Shown in pieces: positions 29,593 to 40,025 of a stretch of 59,394 bases of DNA (its first letter is position 1; each line of letters opens with the position of its first letter). The notes under the pieces are model-generated. The model had not been told where the DNA came from, made no database searches, and was given only the letters and a program-made list of their open reading frames with translations. Source of the DNA: Burkholderiales bacterium. Lineage in GTDB: Bacteria; Pseudomonadota; Gammaproteobacteria; Burkholderiales; Ga0077523. The DNA lies in NCBI GenBank assembly GCA_019745565.1, contig JAIESW010000018.1, positions 1 through 59,394 on the forward strand. Reading direction: 5' to 3'. The position numbers were made by a program, and so were the translations under genes.

Positions 29593-30714
29593 TCAATCCT
29601 CTTCCACGGCAAACAGCCGCCGGTGCTCCCGGATGGCGTAGCGGTCGGTCATACCGGCGATATAGTCGGCGATGGCACGGGGCGGGTCCTCTTCGGCCCG
29701 GCGCTGGAACTCGGGGGGCAGCAGGCGCGGCTCCGCCAGGAAGGCGCCGAACAGCTCCCGGACGATGCGCTTGGCCTTGGAGGCCATCCGGGCCACCTTG
29801 TAGTGCTGGTACAGGTGGCGGCGCAGGAAGGTCTTCAGTTCCTGCTGCTCGGCCCGGATCCCCGCGCTGAAGGCGACCAGGGGTGGGGCCTTGCGCACCG
29901 CGTCGATATCGGTGGGTGCCGCCCGGGCGACGTTGTCGGCGCTCTGGCGGGTAAGGTCGCTCACCAGGGTGTTGATCATGCGGCGGACGGTCTCGTGCAC
30001 CACCCGTCGATCCTTGAGCTCGGGGTAGGTCCTGCGGACGTCGGCCAGGTGTCGGGCGAACAGGCCGACTTCGGACAACGCCTCGACGCTGATCAGGCCG
30101 GAGCGGATGCCGTCGTCCACATCATGGTTGTTGTACGCGATCTCGTCGGCCAGGTTGGCGAGCTGGGCCTCGAGGCTCGGCTGTTCCCGCTTGAGGAAGC
30201 GCTCGCCCACGTCGCCCAGCCTGGCGGCGTTCTTGAGCGAGCAATGCTTGAGGATGCCTTCGCGCGTCTCGAAAGTGAGGTTGAGCCCGTCGAAGGCGCC
30301 ATAGCGGCTCTCCAGCAGGTCGACCACCCGCAGCGACTGCAGGTTGTGCTCGAACCCGCCGTAGGTCTGCATGCACTCGTTCAGGGCGTCCTGACCGGCA
30401 TGGCCGAAGGGCGTGTGGCCCAGGTCGTGCGCGAGCGAGATGGCCTCGGTCAGGTCCTCGTTGAGACCGAGATTGCGGGCGACCGAGCGGCCGATCTGGG
30501 CCACCTCGATGGAGTGGGTGAGTCGCGTGCGGAACAGGTCGCCCTCGTGGTTCACGAAGACCTGCGTCTTGTACTCCAGCCGCCGGAAGGCGGCCGAATG
30601 GACGATCCGGTCGCGGTCACGCTGGTACTCGGAACGCCCCTCGGGCAGCGGCTCGGGGATGCGCCGGCCGCGCGACGTTTCCGGCCGGCCGGCGAAGACC
30701 GCGAGTTCAGGCAT
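29593..30714 (-). CDS. dgt: Deoxyguanosinetriphosphate triphosphohydrolase-like HD protein
   Basis: A 373-residue HD-domain protein of the dGTPase family, which releases triphosphate from d[43 protein letters not shown] provides the first His ligand, [15 protein letters not shown] the His96-Asp97 pair with further His residues, and [19 protein letters not shown] the last ligand set. The ATG at 30714 overlaps the aroB end by 8 nt, so translation is coupled. The position in the aroK-aroB-dgt-gltB order is conserved in betaproteobacteria. Confidence 0.95.
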   Translation of the reverse strand: MPELAVFAGRPETSRGRRIPEPLPEGRSEYQRDRDRIVHSAAFRRLEYKTQVFVNHEGDLFRTRLTHSIEVAQIGRSVARNLGLNEDLTEAISLAHDLGHTPFGHAGQDALNECMQTYGGFEHNLQSLRVVDLLESRYGAFDGLNLTFETREGILKHCSLKNAARLGDVGERFLKREQPSLEAQLANLADEIAYNNHDVDDGIRSGLISVEALSEVGLFARHLADVRRTYPELKDRRVVHETVRRMINTLVSDLTRQSADNVARAAPTDIDAVRKAPPLVAFSAGIRAEQQELKTFLRRHLYQHYKVARMASKAKRIVRELFGAFLAEPRLLPPEFQRRAEEDPPRAIADYIAGMTDRYAIREHRRLFAVEED

Positions 30715-31795
30715 GCGCCGCCGCGGGGGCCAGCACCTGTTCGAGGACCTCGCGAGGCACATCGGCGTCGATGTACGCCTCGCCCAGGCGCTTTATGAGG
30801 ATGAAGCGGGTCTTGCCCCCCTCCACCTTCTTGTCGTGGCCCATCAGCTCGAGCCAGCGCTCGAAGCCCAGATCGGGGGACCGCACCGGCAACCGGGCGC
30901 GGACCAGGATGCGCTCGATGCGCTGCACTTCCGCATCGCCGATGTGGCCCAGTACCCGGGAGGCGCGCGCCGCCAGGACCATGCCGGCGGCCACGGCTTC
31001 GCCGTGCAGCCATTCGCCGAAGCCCAGGCCCGCTTCGATGGCGTGGCCGAAGGTGTGTCCCAGGTTGAGCATGGCGCGTGGTCCGGTCTCCCGCTCGTCG
31101 ATCGCCACCACGTGGGCCTTGTTCTCGCAGGACCGTTGCACGGCGTAGGCGAGCGCGCCCGGATCGCGTGCGAGCAGCCGATCGAGATTCGCTTCGAGCC
31201 AGTCGAAGAACGGGGCATCGCCGATGATGCCGTACTTGATGACCTCGGCAAGACCCGCGGACAGCTCGCGGTCCGGCAATGTGCGCAGCGTATCGGTGTC
31301 CGCGATGACGGCCGCCGGCTGGTGGAACGCGCCGATCATGTTCTTGCCGAGCGGATGATTGATGGCGGTCTTGCCGCCGACCGAGGAATCCACCTGCGCG
31401 AGCAGCGTCGTCGGGATCTGGATGAACGGCACACCGCGCTGATACGTGGCCGCCGCGAAACCGGCGAGATCGCCCACCACGCCTCCACCCAGGGCTACCA
31501 CCGTGGTCTTGCGCTCGCAGCGCGCGCCGAGCATGCGATCGAAGACGATGTTGAGGGTCCCCCAGACCTTGTGGCTTTCCCCGTCGGGCAGGACGATCGG
31601 CAGGACGTCGACACCCGCTGCCTGCAGCGTACTGCGCAGGCCATCGAGGTAGAGCGGCGCGATCGTCTCGTTGGTCACGACCGCCACGCGCGGCTGCGCG
31701 AGATGCTTCGTGATCAACGCCGCCTGCGCCAGCAGCCCGCTGCCGATGTAGATCGGATAGCTGCGTTTCCCCAGGCCCACCTCGATTGCGATCAC
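30707..31795 (-). CDS. aroB: 3-dehydroquinate synthase
   Basis: A 362-residue enzyme of the shikimate pathway that converts DAHP to 3-dehydroquinate with NAD and a divalent metal. [50 protein letters not shown] is the classical NAD/substrate loop. [12 protein letters not shown] and the later His in [27 protein letters not shown] supply metal ligands. It begins at GTG 31795, overlapping the aroK stop (GTGA). The coupled aroK-aroB pair is the usual arrangement. Confidence 0.97.
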   Translation of the reverse strand: MIAIEVGLGKRSYPIYIGSGLLAQAALITKHLAQPRVAVVTNETIAPLYLDGLRSTLQAAGVDVLPIVLPDGESHKVWGTLNIVFDRMLGARCERKTTVVALGGGVVGDLAGFAAATYQRGVPFIQIPTTLLAQVDSSVGGKTAINHPLGKNMIGAFHQPAAVIADTDTLRTLPDRELSAGLAEVIKYGIIGDAPFFDWLEANLDRLLARDPGALAYAVQRSCENKAHVVAIDERETGPRAMLNLGHTFGHAIEAGLGFGEWLHGEAVAAGMVLAARASRVLGHIGDAEVQRIERILVRARLPVRSPDLGFERWLELMGHDKKVEGGKTRFILIKRLGEAYIDADVPREVLEQVLAPAAAHA

Positions 31796-32388
31796 GAGGC
31801 GTGCTGCTCCGTGTCCGCCGCGCGGCGCGCGAGACTCGCTTCCAGCCGCCCGATCAGCGATTTCAAGCTCTGGGTCCCGGTGTCGAGCACGATGTGCGCG
31901 ACTTCGCGGTACAGCGGATCGCGCTGCTCATGCAGTTGTGCGAGGCGCGCGCGCGGATCGGCCGTCTGCAGAAGCGGACGGTTGCGATCGTGCCGTGTAC
32001 GGTTCCACAACTCGTCGACGCTGGCGCGCAGGTAGACCACGGTGCCGCGGGCATGCAGCGCCTCCCGGTTCTCGGGTGCCAGCACCGCGCCACCGCCCGT
32101 GGCGAGCACGATGTTGTCGAGCGCCGTCAGCTCCTGCAGCACCGCGGATTCGCGGCCGCGGAAACCCGCCTCGCCTTCGATCTCGAAGATCACCGGGATG
32201 CGTACCCCGGTACGCGCTTCGATCACGTGGTCGGAATCGTAGAAGGTCTTGTTGAGGCGCTTCGCGAGCATCTTGCCCACCGAGGTCTTGCCCGCGCCCA
32301 TCAAACCCACCAGGAAAACGCTCTCGCGCGGCCGCGCTTCCGGCAGCGTCTGCAGGCTCTCGGCGGTGGTCTGCCCGGTTTCCATCAT
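31792..32388 (-). CDS. aroK: Shikimate kinase
   Basis: A 198-residue P-loop kinase that phosphorylates shikimate at O3. [18 protein letters not shown] is Walker A, DSDHVIE the shikimate-binding Asp motif, [17 protein letters not shown] the Arg motif, and [10 protein letters not shown] the glycine loop. [11 protein letters not shown] and [11 protein letters not shown] form the lid. Two in-frame ATGs sit at 32388 and 32385. The N-terminus is about 25 residues longer than the E. coli enzyme and looks disordered. A terminator for pilQ lies 43-71 bp upstream, so aroK may have a weak promoter of its own or depend on readthrough. Confidence 0.95.
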   Translation of the reverse strand: MMETGQTTAESLQTLPEARPRESVFLVGLMGAGKTSVGKMLAKRLNKTFYDSDHVIEARTGVRIPVIFEIEGEAGFRGRESAVLQELTALDNIVLATGGGAVLAPENREALHARGTVVYLRASVDELWNRTRHDRNRPLLQTADPRARLAQLHEQRDPLYREVAHIVLDTGTQSLKSLIGRLEASLARRAADTEQHAS

Positions 32389-32430
32389 GGGCCGATTGTA
32401 GTGCATCGCCTGCGGGAAGCCCGAAAACAC

Positions 32431-32459
32431 GAAGCCCCGCAGGGTTGCCGCGGGGCTTC
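32431..32459 (-). terminator. Rho-independent terminator after pilQ
   Basis: A perfect 10-bp stem (GAAGCCCCGC / GCGGGGCTTC) with a 9-nt loop, followed on the minus strand by GTGTTTTCG. It starts 24 nt past the pilQ stop and separates the pilus operon from aroK. Confidence 0.75.
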
Positions 32460-32482
32460 GAGCGGGGAGCTCCGTCGTCGCG

Positions 32483-34642
32483 CTAGCGCAGCGACAGGTT
32501 CTCCTTGAGGATGCGCGGGGTCACGAACACCAGCAGCTCGCGCCGGTCGTTGAACCGGCGCTCGTTGCGGAAGAAGAATCCGATGACCGGAATGTCGCCC
32601 AGGACCGGGATCTTGTTGACCTGGGTCGACTCGTCCTGCGTGTAGATCCCGCCGATGCCGACCGAACCGCCGTTCTCCACCAGCACTTCGGTGGTGACCT
32701 GCTTGGTATCGATGGACGGGCCCGCAGTGGTCTGCGCGCCGACGCTGTCCTTGTGCACATCGAGCTTCATGATGATGTTGTCGTCGGGCGTGATCTGCGG
32801 CTTCACCTTGAGCGAGAGGGTCGCCTTGCGGAAGCTGATGCTGGTGGCACCCGAGGCGGTCGCCGTCTGGTACGGGATTTCCGTACCCTGTTCGATGTTC
32901 GCCTCGACATTGTCGGCGGTGATGACGCGCGGACTGGAGACGATCTTGCCGCGGGCGTCGAGCTGCAGGGCCGACACTTCGAGGTTCAGGAACTTGGTCT
33001 GGCTGGAGTTGAACAGCGACAGCGTGAACGCGCCTGCCGTCAGGCCCTGACCGAGCGAAGCCGCCGGCAGGTTGACCGCCAGCGAATCCGGGAAGAACGA
33101 CTGGGCGTAGTCTTGGGCCTGCAAGGTCTGCACGCCGACGCTTCGGACGTTACCGCCGAGGTACGCGCGGTTGCCGCCACCGATGCTCATCCCGGCATCG
33201 CCGCGGGCCGACAGGTCCAGGGTACCGAGGCGGGCACCCAGGGAGCGCCCGAAGGTGTCCGTGGCTTCCACGATGCGCGCTTCGATCAGCACCTGTTTCA
33301 CCGCCACGTCGATCTTCTTGATGAGCGCCGCGATCTCTTCCAGCTTGCTGGGCGTGTCCTGCACGAACAGCGTGTTGGTACGCGGATCCACCACCGCGCT
33401 GCCGCGCTTGGACAGCACGCGCTGCGCCGGATCGGACAGCAGCTTCTGCAGCGAATCGGCACGCTGGTAGTTCAGCTGGAAGCTCTCGGTGCGGGTCGGC
33501 TCGAGTTCCTGGATCTGCTGCTGCGCTTCGAGCTGCAGCTTCTCCTTGGTGGCGAGCTCGTCGCGCGGGGCGATCCACACGACGTTGCCGTTCTTGCGCA
33601 TGTCGAGGCCCTTCGACTGCAGGATGATGTCGAGCGCCTGGTCCCAGGGCACGTCCTTCAGTCGCAGAGTCAGGTTGCCGCCGACGGTGTCGCTCGTGAT
33701 GATGTTGAGGCCGGTGAAGTCCGCGATCACCTGCAGCACCGCCCGCACTTCGATGTTCTGGAAGTTGAGCGACAGCTTGTCGCCCGTGTAGCCGCGGCCC
33801 GAAGCCGCACCGATCTTGTTCGGGTCCTCGACCACCGGCTTGATCTCGACGATGAAGCGGTTGTCGGTCTGGTAAGCGGAATGTTCCCAGTTGCCGCGCG
33901 GCGAGATCACGATGCGTGCGTTGCCGCCTTGCTTGGTGGCCTCGATCGTGTCCACCGGCGTCGCGAAGTCGACCACGTCCAGGCGGCGTTGCAGCATGCC
34001 GGGGATGTCGGTCTGGATGAAATCGATGATCACCGACTTGCCCTGGCGGCGCAGGTCGATGCCGGTGGCGTTGTCGGACATGTCGACCACGACCTGGCCT
34101 TCGCCGCCCTTGCCGCGGCGAAAGTCGATGTTGACCAGCGCGTGAGACGCCGCGCCCTTGCTCGCCGCAAAACTGGCGGCCTCGCCGGCCGGAGCACCGG
34201 AGGCCATGTCGCTCGCGGCCTGCAGGGTCACGACGAAGGTATTGCCGTCCAGTGCGGTGTCGTACTTGATGGGGCGAACCAGGTTCAGCACCACGCGCGT
34301 GCGGCCGCCGGCCTGCCCGAGGCGGATCGAACGCAGTTCGGTGTTGCCCACTTCCTTGCCGGGTTTGCCCAGGCCGTTCGCCGTGTTCGGAAAATCGAAG
34401 GCGACGCGGGGCGGATTGTTGATGGCGAAGCCGACCGGCGGATTGGCGAGCGGCTCCTTGGTGGTGATCTTCACGATCACGCGCCCGCCGGAGGCAGAGG
34501 TGACGTCGATGTTGGAGATCGCGTTCTGGCTCGCATCCTCGGCGCCATTGGCGGCGAAGGCAATCGGACCGGCGCAAAGGAGCACCAGCATCGTCGCGGC
34601 AGCGGTCAGGCAGCGGGACGCTGCGGCAAGCGTTGTTCTCAT
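32483..34642 (-). CDS. pilQ: Type IV pilus secretin PilQ
   Basis: A 719-residue outer-membrane secretin through which the pilus leaves the cell. A signal peptide (about residues 1-31) is followed by two AMIN-type modules ([20 protein letters not shown] and [23 protein letters not shown]), the short secretin N-domain ([35 protein letters not shown]), an NolW-like domain and the secretin barrel ([22 protein letters not shown] ... [17 protein letters not shown] ... [14 protein letters not shown]). AMIN modules bind peptidoglycan. The start overlaps the pilP stop by ATGA, marking it as the last gene of pilMNOPQ. Confidence 0.97.
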   Translation of the reverse strand: MRTTLAAASRCLTAAATMLVLLCAGPIAFAANGAEDASQNAISNIDVTSASGGRVIVKITTKEPLANPPVGFAINNPPRVAFDFPNTANGLGKPGKEVGNTELRSIRLGQAGGRTRVVLNLVRPIKYDTALDGNTFVVTLQAASDMASGAPAGEAASFAASKGAASHALVNIDFRRGKGGEGQVVVDMSDNATGIDLRRQGKSVIIDFIQTDIPGMLQRRLDVVDFATPVDTIEATKQGGNARIVISPRGNWEHSAYQTDNRFIVEIKPVVEDPNKIGAASGRGYTGDKLSLNFQNIEVRAVLQVIADFTGLNIITSDTVGGNLTLRLKDVPWDQALDIILQSKGLDMRKNGNVVWIAPRDELATKEKLQLEAQQQIQELEPTRTESFQLNYQRADSLQKLLSDPAQRVLSKRGSAVVDPRTNTLFVQDTPSKLEEIAALIKKIDVAVKQVLIEARIVEATDTFGRSLGARLGTLDLSARGDAGMSIGGGNRAYLGGNVRSVGVQTLQAQDYAQSFFPDSLAVNLPAASLGQGLTAGAFTLSLFNSSQTKFLNLEVSALQLDARGKIVSSPRVITADNVEANIEQGTEIPYQTATASGATSISFRKATLSLKVKPQITPDDNIIMKLDVHKDSVGAQTTAGPSIDTKQVTTEVLVENGGSVGIGGIYTQDESTQVNKIPVLGDIPVIGFFFRNERRFNDRRELLVFVTPRILKENLSLR

Positions 34643-35178
34643 TTCTTCGACTCCTCTTCGTCAAGCAGTTGCAGGCTGCTCGTCCGCTCCGTCCAGACAC
34701 CGGCGGTGTCCTGGATGACTTCCTTCAATGTGATCGAGGTTTCGGTGATCATCGAGATCACGCCGAAATTCTGGCCCAGATAGTTGCCGCCCTTGACCTG
34801 GTAGATGTTGTTGTCCGGCGTCTTGATGAGCGCGAACATCTTCTTGGTCTTGTCCTGGAGGGTACCGACCATCTTGAGGCTCTCGAGCGGGTAGCCTTCG
34901 AGGGCTTCCTTGCGCCGATTCATGTCCGGCGCCGGACCGGCTCCGCCGCCGAGCGCCTTGTCGGCCGACTGGCCGGCGCGCGGCTTGAACGGGTCGGGCA
35001 ATTCGAAGGCGTCGTAGGAGAACGGCTCGTAGGGCTTCACTTCGGGCAGCGGTTCGACGCGACCGCGCATGTTGGCGCCCGACTCCTTCACGAACTGGCG
35101 CAGGTCCTGGTACTGCTCGCCGCCGCAACCGGCGATGAGCCCCGTCACTGCGATCAACGTCAGTGCGCGTTTCATCAT
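34639..35178 (-). CDS. pilP: Type IV pilus inner-membrane lipoprotein PilP
   Basis: A 179-residue lipoprotein: MKRALTLIAVTGLIAGCGG shows a lipobox with the acylated Cys. After a Pro-rich linker (VEPLPEVKPYEPFSYDAFELPDPFKPR) comes the small beta domain (LESLKMVGTLQDKTKKMFALIKTPDNNIYQVKGGNYLGQNFGVI) that docks on PilQ and links it to the PilN/PilO ring. Two ATGs at 35178 and 35175 are possible. It overlaps pilO upstream and pilQ downstream. Confidence 0.95.
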   Translation of the reverse strand: MMKRALTLIAVTGLIAGCGGEQYQDLRQFVKESGANMRGRVEPLPEVKPYEPFSYDAFELPDPFKPRAGQSADKALGGGAGPAPDMNRRKEALEGYPLESLKMVGTLQDKTKKMFALIKTPDNNIYQVKGGNYLGQNFGVISMITETSITLKEVIQDTAGVWTERTSSLQLLDEEESKK

Positions 35179-35795
35179 TTCCTCGCCTTGGCCGGTTTCT
35201 TCTGCGCGGCCACTTCGGCATCGTCGAGGTAGCGATAGGTCTTGGCGATCGCCTCGAGTGTCAGACCTTTTTCCTTGTCGATCTGCAGCGCGATGTCGTT
35301 CAGCGTGACGATGCGCGAAAGCTGCGACACGTCGCTCGCGAAGGCACCGATGTCGTGGTAGGCGCCGGTCACCTTGATGGTGATGGGCAGCTCGGCGTAG
35401 AACTCGGACATGGTCTCGGCCTGGGCCGGACGGAACAGCTCGAACTGCAGGCCGCGGCCAAGCCCGGCCTGGTTGATGTCGGTCAGCAAGGCTTCCATCT
35501 CGGACCGGTTCGGCAACTGCTTCAGCATCGCGCCGAAGGATTGTTCGATGTCGGCCAACTGCTTGCGATAGGCCTCGAGGTTGATGGCCTGCGCCTTCTT
35601 GTCGAGAAACTTCGCGCGGAGGTCGGTTTCCTTCTGGCGCTCGGAGGCGAGTTCATCCAACTGGTCCTTCCAGTCGAACCAGTAGCCGCCGAACACGAGC
35701 AACAGCAGCATCAGGACCAGCACGCCCAGCTTGGGCAGCACCGGCCAATTGCCGACGTCGCGGGGATCGAGCCTTCTCAGGTCGTCGAGAGTCAT
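35175..35795 (-). CDS. pilO: Type IV pilus assembly protein PilO
   Basis: A 206-residue bitopic inner-membrane protein. After a short cytoplasmic part there is one membrane span (VLVLMLLLLVFGGYWF, about residues 28-43), a coiled-coil region (ASERQKETDLRAKFLDKKAQAINLEAYRKQLADIEQ) and a ferredoxin-like periplasmic domain (FYAELPITIKVTGAYHDIGAFASDVSQLSRIVTLNDI). PilO pairs with PilN to form the alignment ring beneath PilQ. It follows pilN after 11 nt and overlaps pilP. Confidence 0.95.
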   Translation of the reverse strand: MTLDDLRRLDPRDVGNWPVLPKLGVLVLMLLLLVFGGYWFDWKDQLDELASERQKETDLRAKFLDKKAQAINLEAYRKQLADIEQSFGAMLKQLPNRSEMEALLTDINQAGLGRGLQFELFRPAQAETMSEFYAELPITIKVTGAYHDIGAFASDVSQLSRIVTLNDIALQIDKEKGLTLEAIAKTYRYLDDAEVAAQKKPAKARK

Positions 35796-35806
35796 GGCAC
35801 TGCCCC

Positions 35807-36400
35807 TTAGCCTTGCGGACCCTTGGGCGCCGGCTTGCCGGCCGCGGCCGGACCTTCCTTCTCGCGCGTAAGGCTCACGTTCAGGTTGAATTCGTTCAGG
35901 TTCTGCTTGTCGATCTGAACGGCACGGATCTCCACCAGACCCGGCGCTTCGAGGAAGGGCGAGGCTTCGAAGTTGCGCATGAGAGTCGAGACGCGGGCAT
36001 TCGAGGTCGCGTAGCCGACGACGTTGACCCTGGGCCCGATCTGCTTGACCGTCTTCAGATAGACGCCGTCGGGCAACTGACGCACGAGCTGATCGAGCAG
36101 GCGCACGGTCTCGGAACGGTTCGACTGGAGCGACTCGACCACCTTCTTGCGCTCGAGCAGCGCCTGGGTCTGCTCCTTCAGTTTCTTGATCTCGTCGATC
36201 TGGCGATCGAGCACCGCGATCTCGCCTTCGAGATACTGGTTACGACCCGCCTGGTACTCGATCTGGCCGGCGAAGTACGTATGCACCAGCGCCACGATCG
36301 CCACGCCGAGGCCGAACACCATCGCCGCAAGGACGAAGAACTGGCGCTTGGCCGCCGCACGGCGCTGGGCGCGGTGCGGTAGTAGGTTGATTGGGATCAT
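35807..36400 (-). CDS. pilN: Type IV pilus assembly protein PilN
   Basis: A 197-residue inner-membrane protein. The N-terminus MIPINLLPHRAQRRAAAKR is the INLLP motif that inserts into a groove of PilM. One membrane span (about 22-44) and a coiled coil (ILDRQIDEIKKLKEQ-like region) follow, then a periplasmic ferredoxin-like domain (DGVYLKTVKQIGPRVNVVGYATSNARVSTLMRNFEAS). A Pro/Ala-rich tail ends the protein. It overlaps the pilM stop by ATGA. Confidence 0.95.
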   Translation of the reverse strand: MIPINLLPHRAQRRAAAKRQFFVLAAMVFGLGVAIVALVHTYFAGQIEYQAGRNQYLEGEIAVLDRQIDEIKKLKEQTQALLERKKVVESLQSNRSETVRLLDQLVRQLPDGVYLKTVKQIGPRVNVVGYATSNARVSTLMRNFEASPFLEAPGLVEIRAVQIDKQNLNEFNLNVSLTREKEGPAAAGKPAPKGPQG

Positions 36401-37509
36401 GCGTCGAACCTCCGCATGGCCAGGCCGCAGGCCACCATCAAGGCCGGTGCATCCTGGGCGAGCTGGCGCTCCTTGATCTTGGGCGATTTCTCCATCGCCG
36501 CGAACGGATTGGCGACCAGCGTGTTCACTCCCGTGCGCTTGGAGACCACCTCGTCCAGCCCGGGGATGGTCGAGCAGCCGCCGGCGAGAATGATGTGATG
36601 CACCTGGTTGAACTGCGTCGAGGTGAAGAAGAACTGCAGCGCGCGCGTGACTTCCAGCGCGAGCGTGTCCATGAACGGATTGAGGACCTCCGGCTCGTAG
36701 TTGCCGGGCAGTCCGCCGTTCTTCTTGGCCGCCTCCGCCTCTTCACTGGAGAGGTTGAAGACGCGCTGGATCTCCTGCGTGAGCTGGTTGCCGCCGAACG
36801 GCTGCTCGCGCATGTAGACCGACTGGTTGTTGCGCAGCACGTTGATGTTCATCATCGACGCGCCGACGTCGACCATGGCGATGGTCTGGTCGAGGCCGCC
36901 GTCGGGGAGCTGGGATTCGATCAGTTCGAAGGCGGTCTGGGAGGCGAAGGCGTCGATGTCCATCACGACCGCCTTGAGACCGGCCGCTTCGGCAACCGCC
37001 ACGCGGTCTTCGACTTTCTCCTTACGGGAGGCGGCGATCAGTACTTCCACCTCTTCCGGGCTGCTGGGCGCCGGACCGAGGATCTGGAAATCGAGGTTCA
37101 CCTCTTCGAGGGCGAACGGGATGTACTGATTGGCTTCGGCCTCGACCTGGACTTCGCGGTCTTCCTCACGCAGGTCAGCGGGCATCACGATCTTCTTCGT
37201 GATGACGGCAGCCGAGGGCAGGGCGAGCGCCAGATTGCGCACGCGGGTATTCATCTTCTTCCAGCCGCGCTTGACCGCCTCGCCGACTTCCTCGAGGTTC
37301 ATGATGTTGCCGTCGACCACCGCATCCTTCGTTAGCGGTTCGACGGTATAACGGTCGAGGCGATATCGGCCCTTGCCGGCCGCGGCGATCTCCACCATCT
37401 TCACCGAGGACGAACTGATGTCCACGCCGATGAGCGGCGGAGCCTTGGGCTTCATCAGGTTCGCGAGAAACTCTGATGCGGGCGTTAGATCCAGTTTTCC
37501 CTTGAACAT
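36397..37509 (-). CDS. pilM: Type IV pilus actin-like ATPase PilM
   Basis: A 370-residue FtsA-like ATPase on the cytoplasmic face, first gene of pilMNOPQ. LIGVDISSSSVKMVEIA is phosphate loop 1, IAMVDVGASMMNINVLRNNQSVYMREQPFGGNQLT phosphate loop 2, and HHIILAGGCSTIPGLDEVVSKRTG the adenosine loop. It recruits PilN through the INLLP peptide. A sigma70-like promoter lies just upstream (TTGATT-17-TCTAAT). The gene is back to back with ponA, the conserved neighbour in proteobacteria. Confidence 0.97.
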   Translation of the reverse strand: MFKGKLDLTPASEFLANLMKPKAPPLIGVDISSSSVKMVEIAAAGKGRYRLDRYTVEPLTKDAVVDGNIMNLEEVGEAVKRGWKKMNTRVRNLALALPSAAVITKKIVMPADLREEDREVQVEAEANQYIPFALEEVNLDFQILGPAPSSPEEVEVLIAASRKEKVEDRVAVAEAAGLKAVVMDIDAFASQTAFELIESQLPDGGLDQTIAMVDVGASMMNINVLRNNQSVYMREQPFGGNQLTQEIQRVFNLSSEEAEAAKKNGGLPGNYEPEVLNPFMDTLALEVTRALQFFFTSTQFNQVHHIILAGGCSTIPGLDEVVSKRTGVNTLVANPFAAMEKSPKIKERQLAQDAPALMVACGLAMRRFDA

Positions 37510-37540
37510 GGGCGAGTTACGCCAATAATGTACAATTTAC

Positions 37541-37569
37541 ATTAGATACTAGCCGCAAATGCAAATCAA
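37541..37569 (-). promoter_or_regulatory. Sigma70-type promoter for pilMNOPQ
   Basis: On the minus strand, -35 TTGATT (37564-37569) and -10 TCTAAT (37541-37546) are separated by 17 bp. The expected start of transcription is near 37533, about 24 nt before the pilM ATG at 37509. Confidence 0.6.
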
Positions 37570-37593
37570 GTTTGGGAAAGTGGGGTTTAAGTT

Positions 37594-37622
37594 TTGGCGG
37601 GGCCGGGAGGCCCTCATATAAT
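37594..37622 (+). promoter_or_regulatory. Sigma70-type promoter for ponA
   Basis: -35 TTGGCG (37594-37599), 17-bp spacer and a perfect -10 TATAAT (37617-37622). It is divergent from the pilM promoter, with the two -35 boxes 24 bp apart. Transcription should start near 37630, giving a leader of about 50 nt before the ATG at 37682. Confidence 0.65.
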
Positions 37623-37681
37623 GGAAGGAACTGCAAGAAACCCTTCCACCCCACTGATCCCCTTAAGCAATTCCCTTGCCC

Positions 37682-39997
37682 ATGTCCTTCCGCTGGTGGC
37701 TGCTGCCAGTGTTTCTGCTGCTGGCCACGCTCCTGGCCGGTGGGCTGCTGGCCGGCTATGCCGCCGTCGTCGCCTATCCGAGCCTGCCGTCCCTCGAAGC
37801 ACTCACTGACTACCGCCCCAAGATCCCGCTGCAGATCTTCAGCAGCGAAGGCGACCTGATCGGGGAGTTCGGCGAGGAACGTCGGGCCCTGATCCGCATC
37901 AAGGACGTGCCCAAGGCGATGCGTGAAGCGATCATCGCCGCGGAGGACGAGCGCTTCTACGAGCACGGCGGCATCGACTACATCGGGGTCGCGCGCGCCG
38001 CGTTCTCGAATTTCATCCAGGGCGGAGCGCGTCAAGGCGCCAGCACCATCACCATGCAGGTGGCCCGCAACTTCTTCCTCACCAAGGAGAAGACGTTCAC
38101 CCGCAAGTTCAACGAAGCACTGCTGGCCTTCAAGATCGAGCATAACCTTACAAAAGACGAGATTCTTCAGCTGTACATCAACCAGATCTATCTGGGACAG
38201 CGCGCCTACGGCTTCGCAGCGGCCGCCCAGACCTATTTCGGCAAGTCGCTGGACCGCTTGAGCCTTTCCGAAACGGCGATGCTCGCCGGCCTGCCGAAGG
38301 CACCCTCGCGCTACAACCCGATCGCCAACCCCGCGCGGGCCAAGTCACGCCAGGAATACGTGCTGCGGCGGATGCGCGAACTCAACATGATCAGCGCCGA
38401 GCAGTTCGACACCGCGGTGAAGGCGCCGATACGCTTGCACACCACCCAGCAGACGTATGCCACCCGTGCGGACTTCCTGACGGAAATGGTCAGGCAGGCC
38501 ATGTACGAGCGCTATCGCGACGAGGCGTACTCCGCCGGCTTCCGCGTCATCACCACCATCAAGCGCGCGCACCAGAACGCCGCCTACGCCGCCGTGCGGC
38601 GCGGGGTGCTCGAGTACGACCGGCGCCACGGCTACCGCGGCGCCGAAGGTTACGCGCAGCTCCCGCCCGAGCCGTCCGAGGAAACCCTGGAAGACCTCCT
38701 CGCCGAGGAAACCGAAAGCGACGACATCCTTCCCGCCCTGGTACTCACCATCGACCAGAAGGCCGCCCAGCTCTACGTGAAGGGTGTGGGCAAGGCGGAA
38801 GTGAACACGGAAGGGCTCAAGTTCGCCCAGCGCATGATCGGCGACAAGGCACCCGCCAACCGGCGACTGCGGGCCGGCGCCCTGGTGCGGGCGCAGAAGG
38901 ATCCGACCCTGGGCTGGCAGATCGTCCAGCTGCCCCAGGTGGAGTCCGGCTTCGTCGCGCTCGACAACAAGACCGGCGCGGTCCTGGCGCTGGTGGGCGG
39001 GTTCGACTTCAACCGCAACAAGTTCAACCACGTGACCCAGGCCTATCGCCAGCCGGGCTCGAGCTTCAAGCCCTTTGTCTACTCCGCGGCGCTGGAAAAG
39101 GGCTTCACGCCCGCGACCATCATCAACGACGCGCCGCTGTCGTTCGATGCCACGGAAACCGGGTCGGCTGTCTGGGAGCCGAAGAACTTCGACGCCACGT
39201 TCGAAGGCCCGATGCGCATGCGCGTGGCGCTGACGAAATCGAAGAACCTGGTGTCGATCCGCATCCTGCAGGCCATCGGTCCCCAGTACGCGCAGGACTA
39301 CGTCACGCGCTTCGGTTTCGATCCGAAACTGGTGCCGCCTTACCTCACGATGGCATTGGGTGCGGGTTCAGCCACGCTGTGGCAGGTGGCCACCGGGTAC
39401 GCGGTGTTCGCCAATGGCGGCTATCGCCTAAGCCCGTACTTCATCGACCGCATCGAGGATACGAACGGCACCGCGCTCGCCCGCACCAAGTACGTGACGG
39501 TCCCCGAGACGGCCCCGCGGGTCATCGATCAGCGCAACGCGTTCCTGATGACGAACATGATGCAGGACGTGATCCGCGGCGGCACCGGCGCGCGGGCACT
39601 GGCGCTCGGACGTTCCGATCTTGCCGGCAAGACGGGTACCACCAACGAACAGATGGACGCCTGGTTCGCCGGCTTCAATCCGAGCATCACCGCAGTGGCC
39701 TGGATGGGCTTCGACACCCCGCGTTCGCTCGGCAACGGCGAGACCGGCGCCCAGGCCGCACTGCCGATCTGGATGTCATATATGGGCGCCGTGCTGAAGG
39801 ACACGCCCGACGAACCACCCTCGCCCCCGGAAGGCGTCGTGGCCGCCGCCATCAACCCGGACACCGGTTTGCGCGACAATCGCGCTCCGAACCGGATGGT
39901 CGAGTACTTCTACCACGAGAACATGCCGCCCGAGGACGACGAAGGCGCTGCGACCCCCACCGGACGCAAGGACGACGTCGACGACCAGATCTACTAG
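37682..39997 (+). CDS. ponA: Penicillin-binding protein 1A (bifunctional)
   Basis: A 771-residue class A PBP. After a short cytoplasmic tail and one membrane anchor (about residues 7-30) comes the GT51 glycosyltransferase (AAEDERFYEHGG with catalytic Glu88; GASTITMQVARNFFL; KFNEALLAFKIE), which polymerises lipid II. The OB-like insert and the transpeptidase follow: SSFK with Ser460 and Lys463, SKN in LTKSKNLVSIR, and KTGTT at 650-654. The ATG at 37682 is preferred to a TTG six bases upstream. It crosslinks peptidoglycan in the periplasm. Confidence 0.97.
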   Translation: MSFRWWLLPVFLLLATLLAGGLLAGYAAVVAYPSLPSLEALTDYRPKIPLQIFSSEGDLIGEFGEERRALIRIKDVPKAMREAIIAAEDERFYEHGGIDYIGVARAAFSNFIQGGARQGASTITMQVARNFFLTKEKTFTRKFNEALLAFKIEHNLTKDEILQLYINQIYLGQRAYGFAAAAQTYFGKSLDRLSLSETAMLAGLPKAPSRYNPIANPARAKSRQEYVLRRMRELNMISAEQFDTAVKAPIRLHTTQQTYATRADFLTEMVRQAMYERYRDEAYSAGFRVITTIKRAHQNAAYAAVRRGVLEYDRRHGYRGAEGYAQLPPEPSEETLEDLLAEETESDDILPALVLTIDQKAAQLYVKGVGKAEVNTEGLKFAQRMIGDKAPANRRLRAGALVRAQKDPTLGWQIVQLPQVESGFVALDNKTGAVLALVGGFDFNRNKFNHVTQAYRQPGSSFKPFVYSAALEKGFTPATIINDAPLSFDATETGSAVWEPKNFDATFEGPMRMRVALTKSKNLVSIRILQAIGPQYAQDYVTRFGFDPKLVPPYLTMALGAGSATLWQVATGYAVFANGGYRLSPYFIDRIEDTNGTALARTKYVTVPETAPRVIDQRNAFLMTNMMQDVIRGGTGARALALGRSDLAGKTGTTNEQMDAWFAGFNPSITAVAWMGFDTPRSLGNGETGAQAALPIWMSYMGAVLKDTPDEPPSPPEGVVAAAINPDTGLRDNRAPNRMVEYFYHENMPPEDDEGAATPTGRKDDVDDQIY

Positions 39998-40025
39998 GCT
40001 CTGTGCTGCCGGGGCCTTTGCGAAC

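Noticed and set aside
32753..34783. A long plus-strand frame opposite pilQ
   Set aside because: Antisense shadow of a well-supported pilQ; the translation shows no domain and crosses the pilQ-pilP junction.
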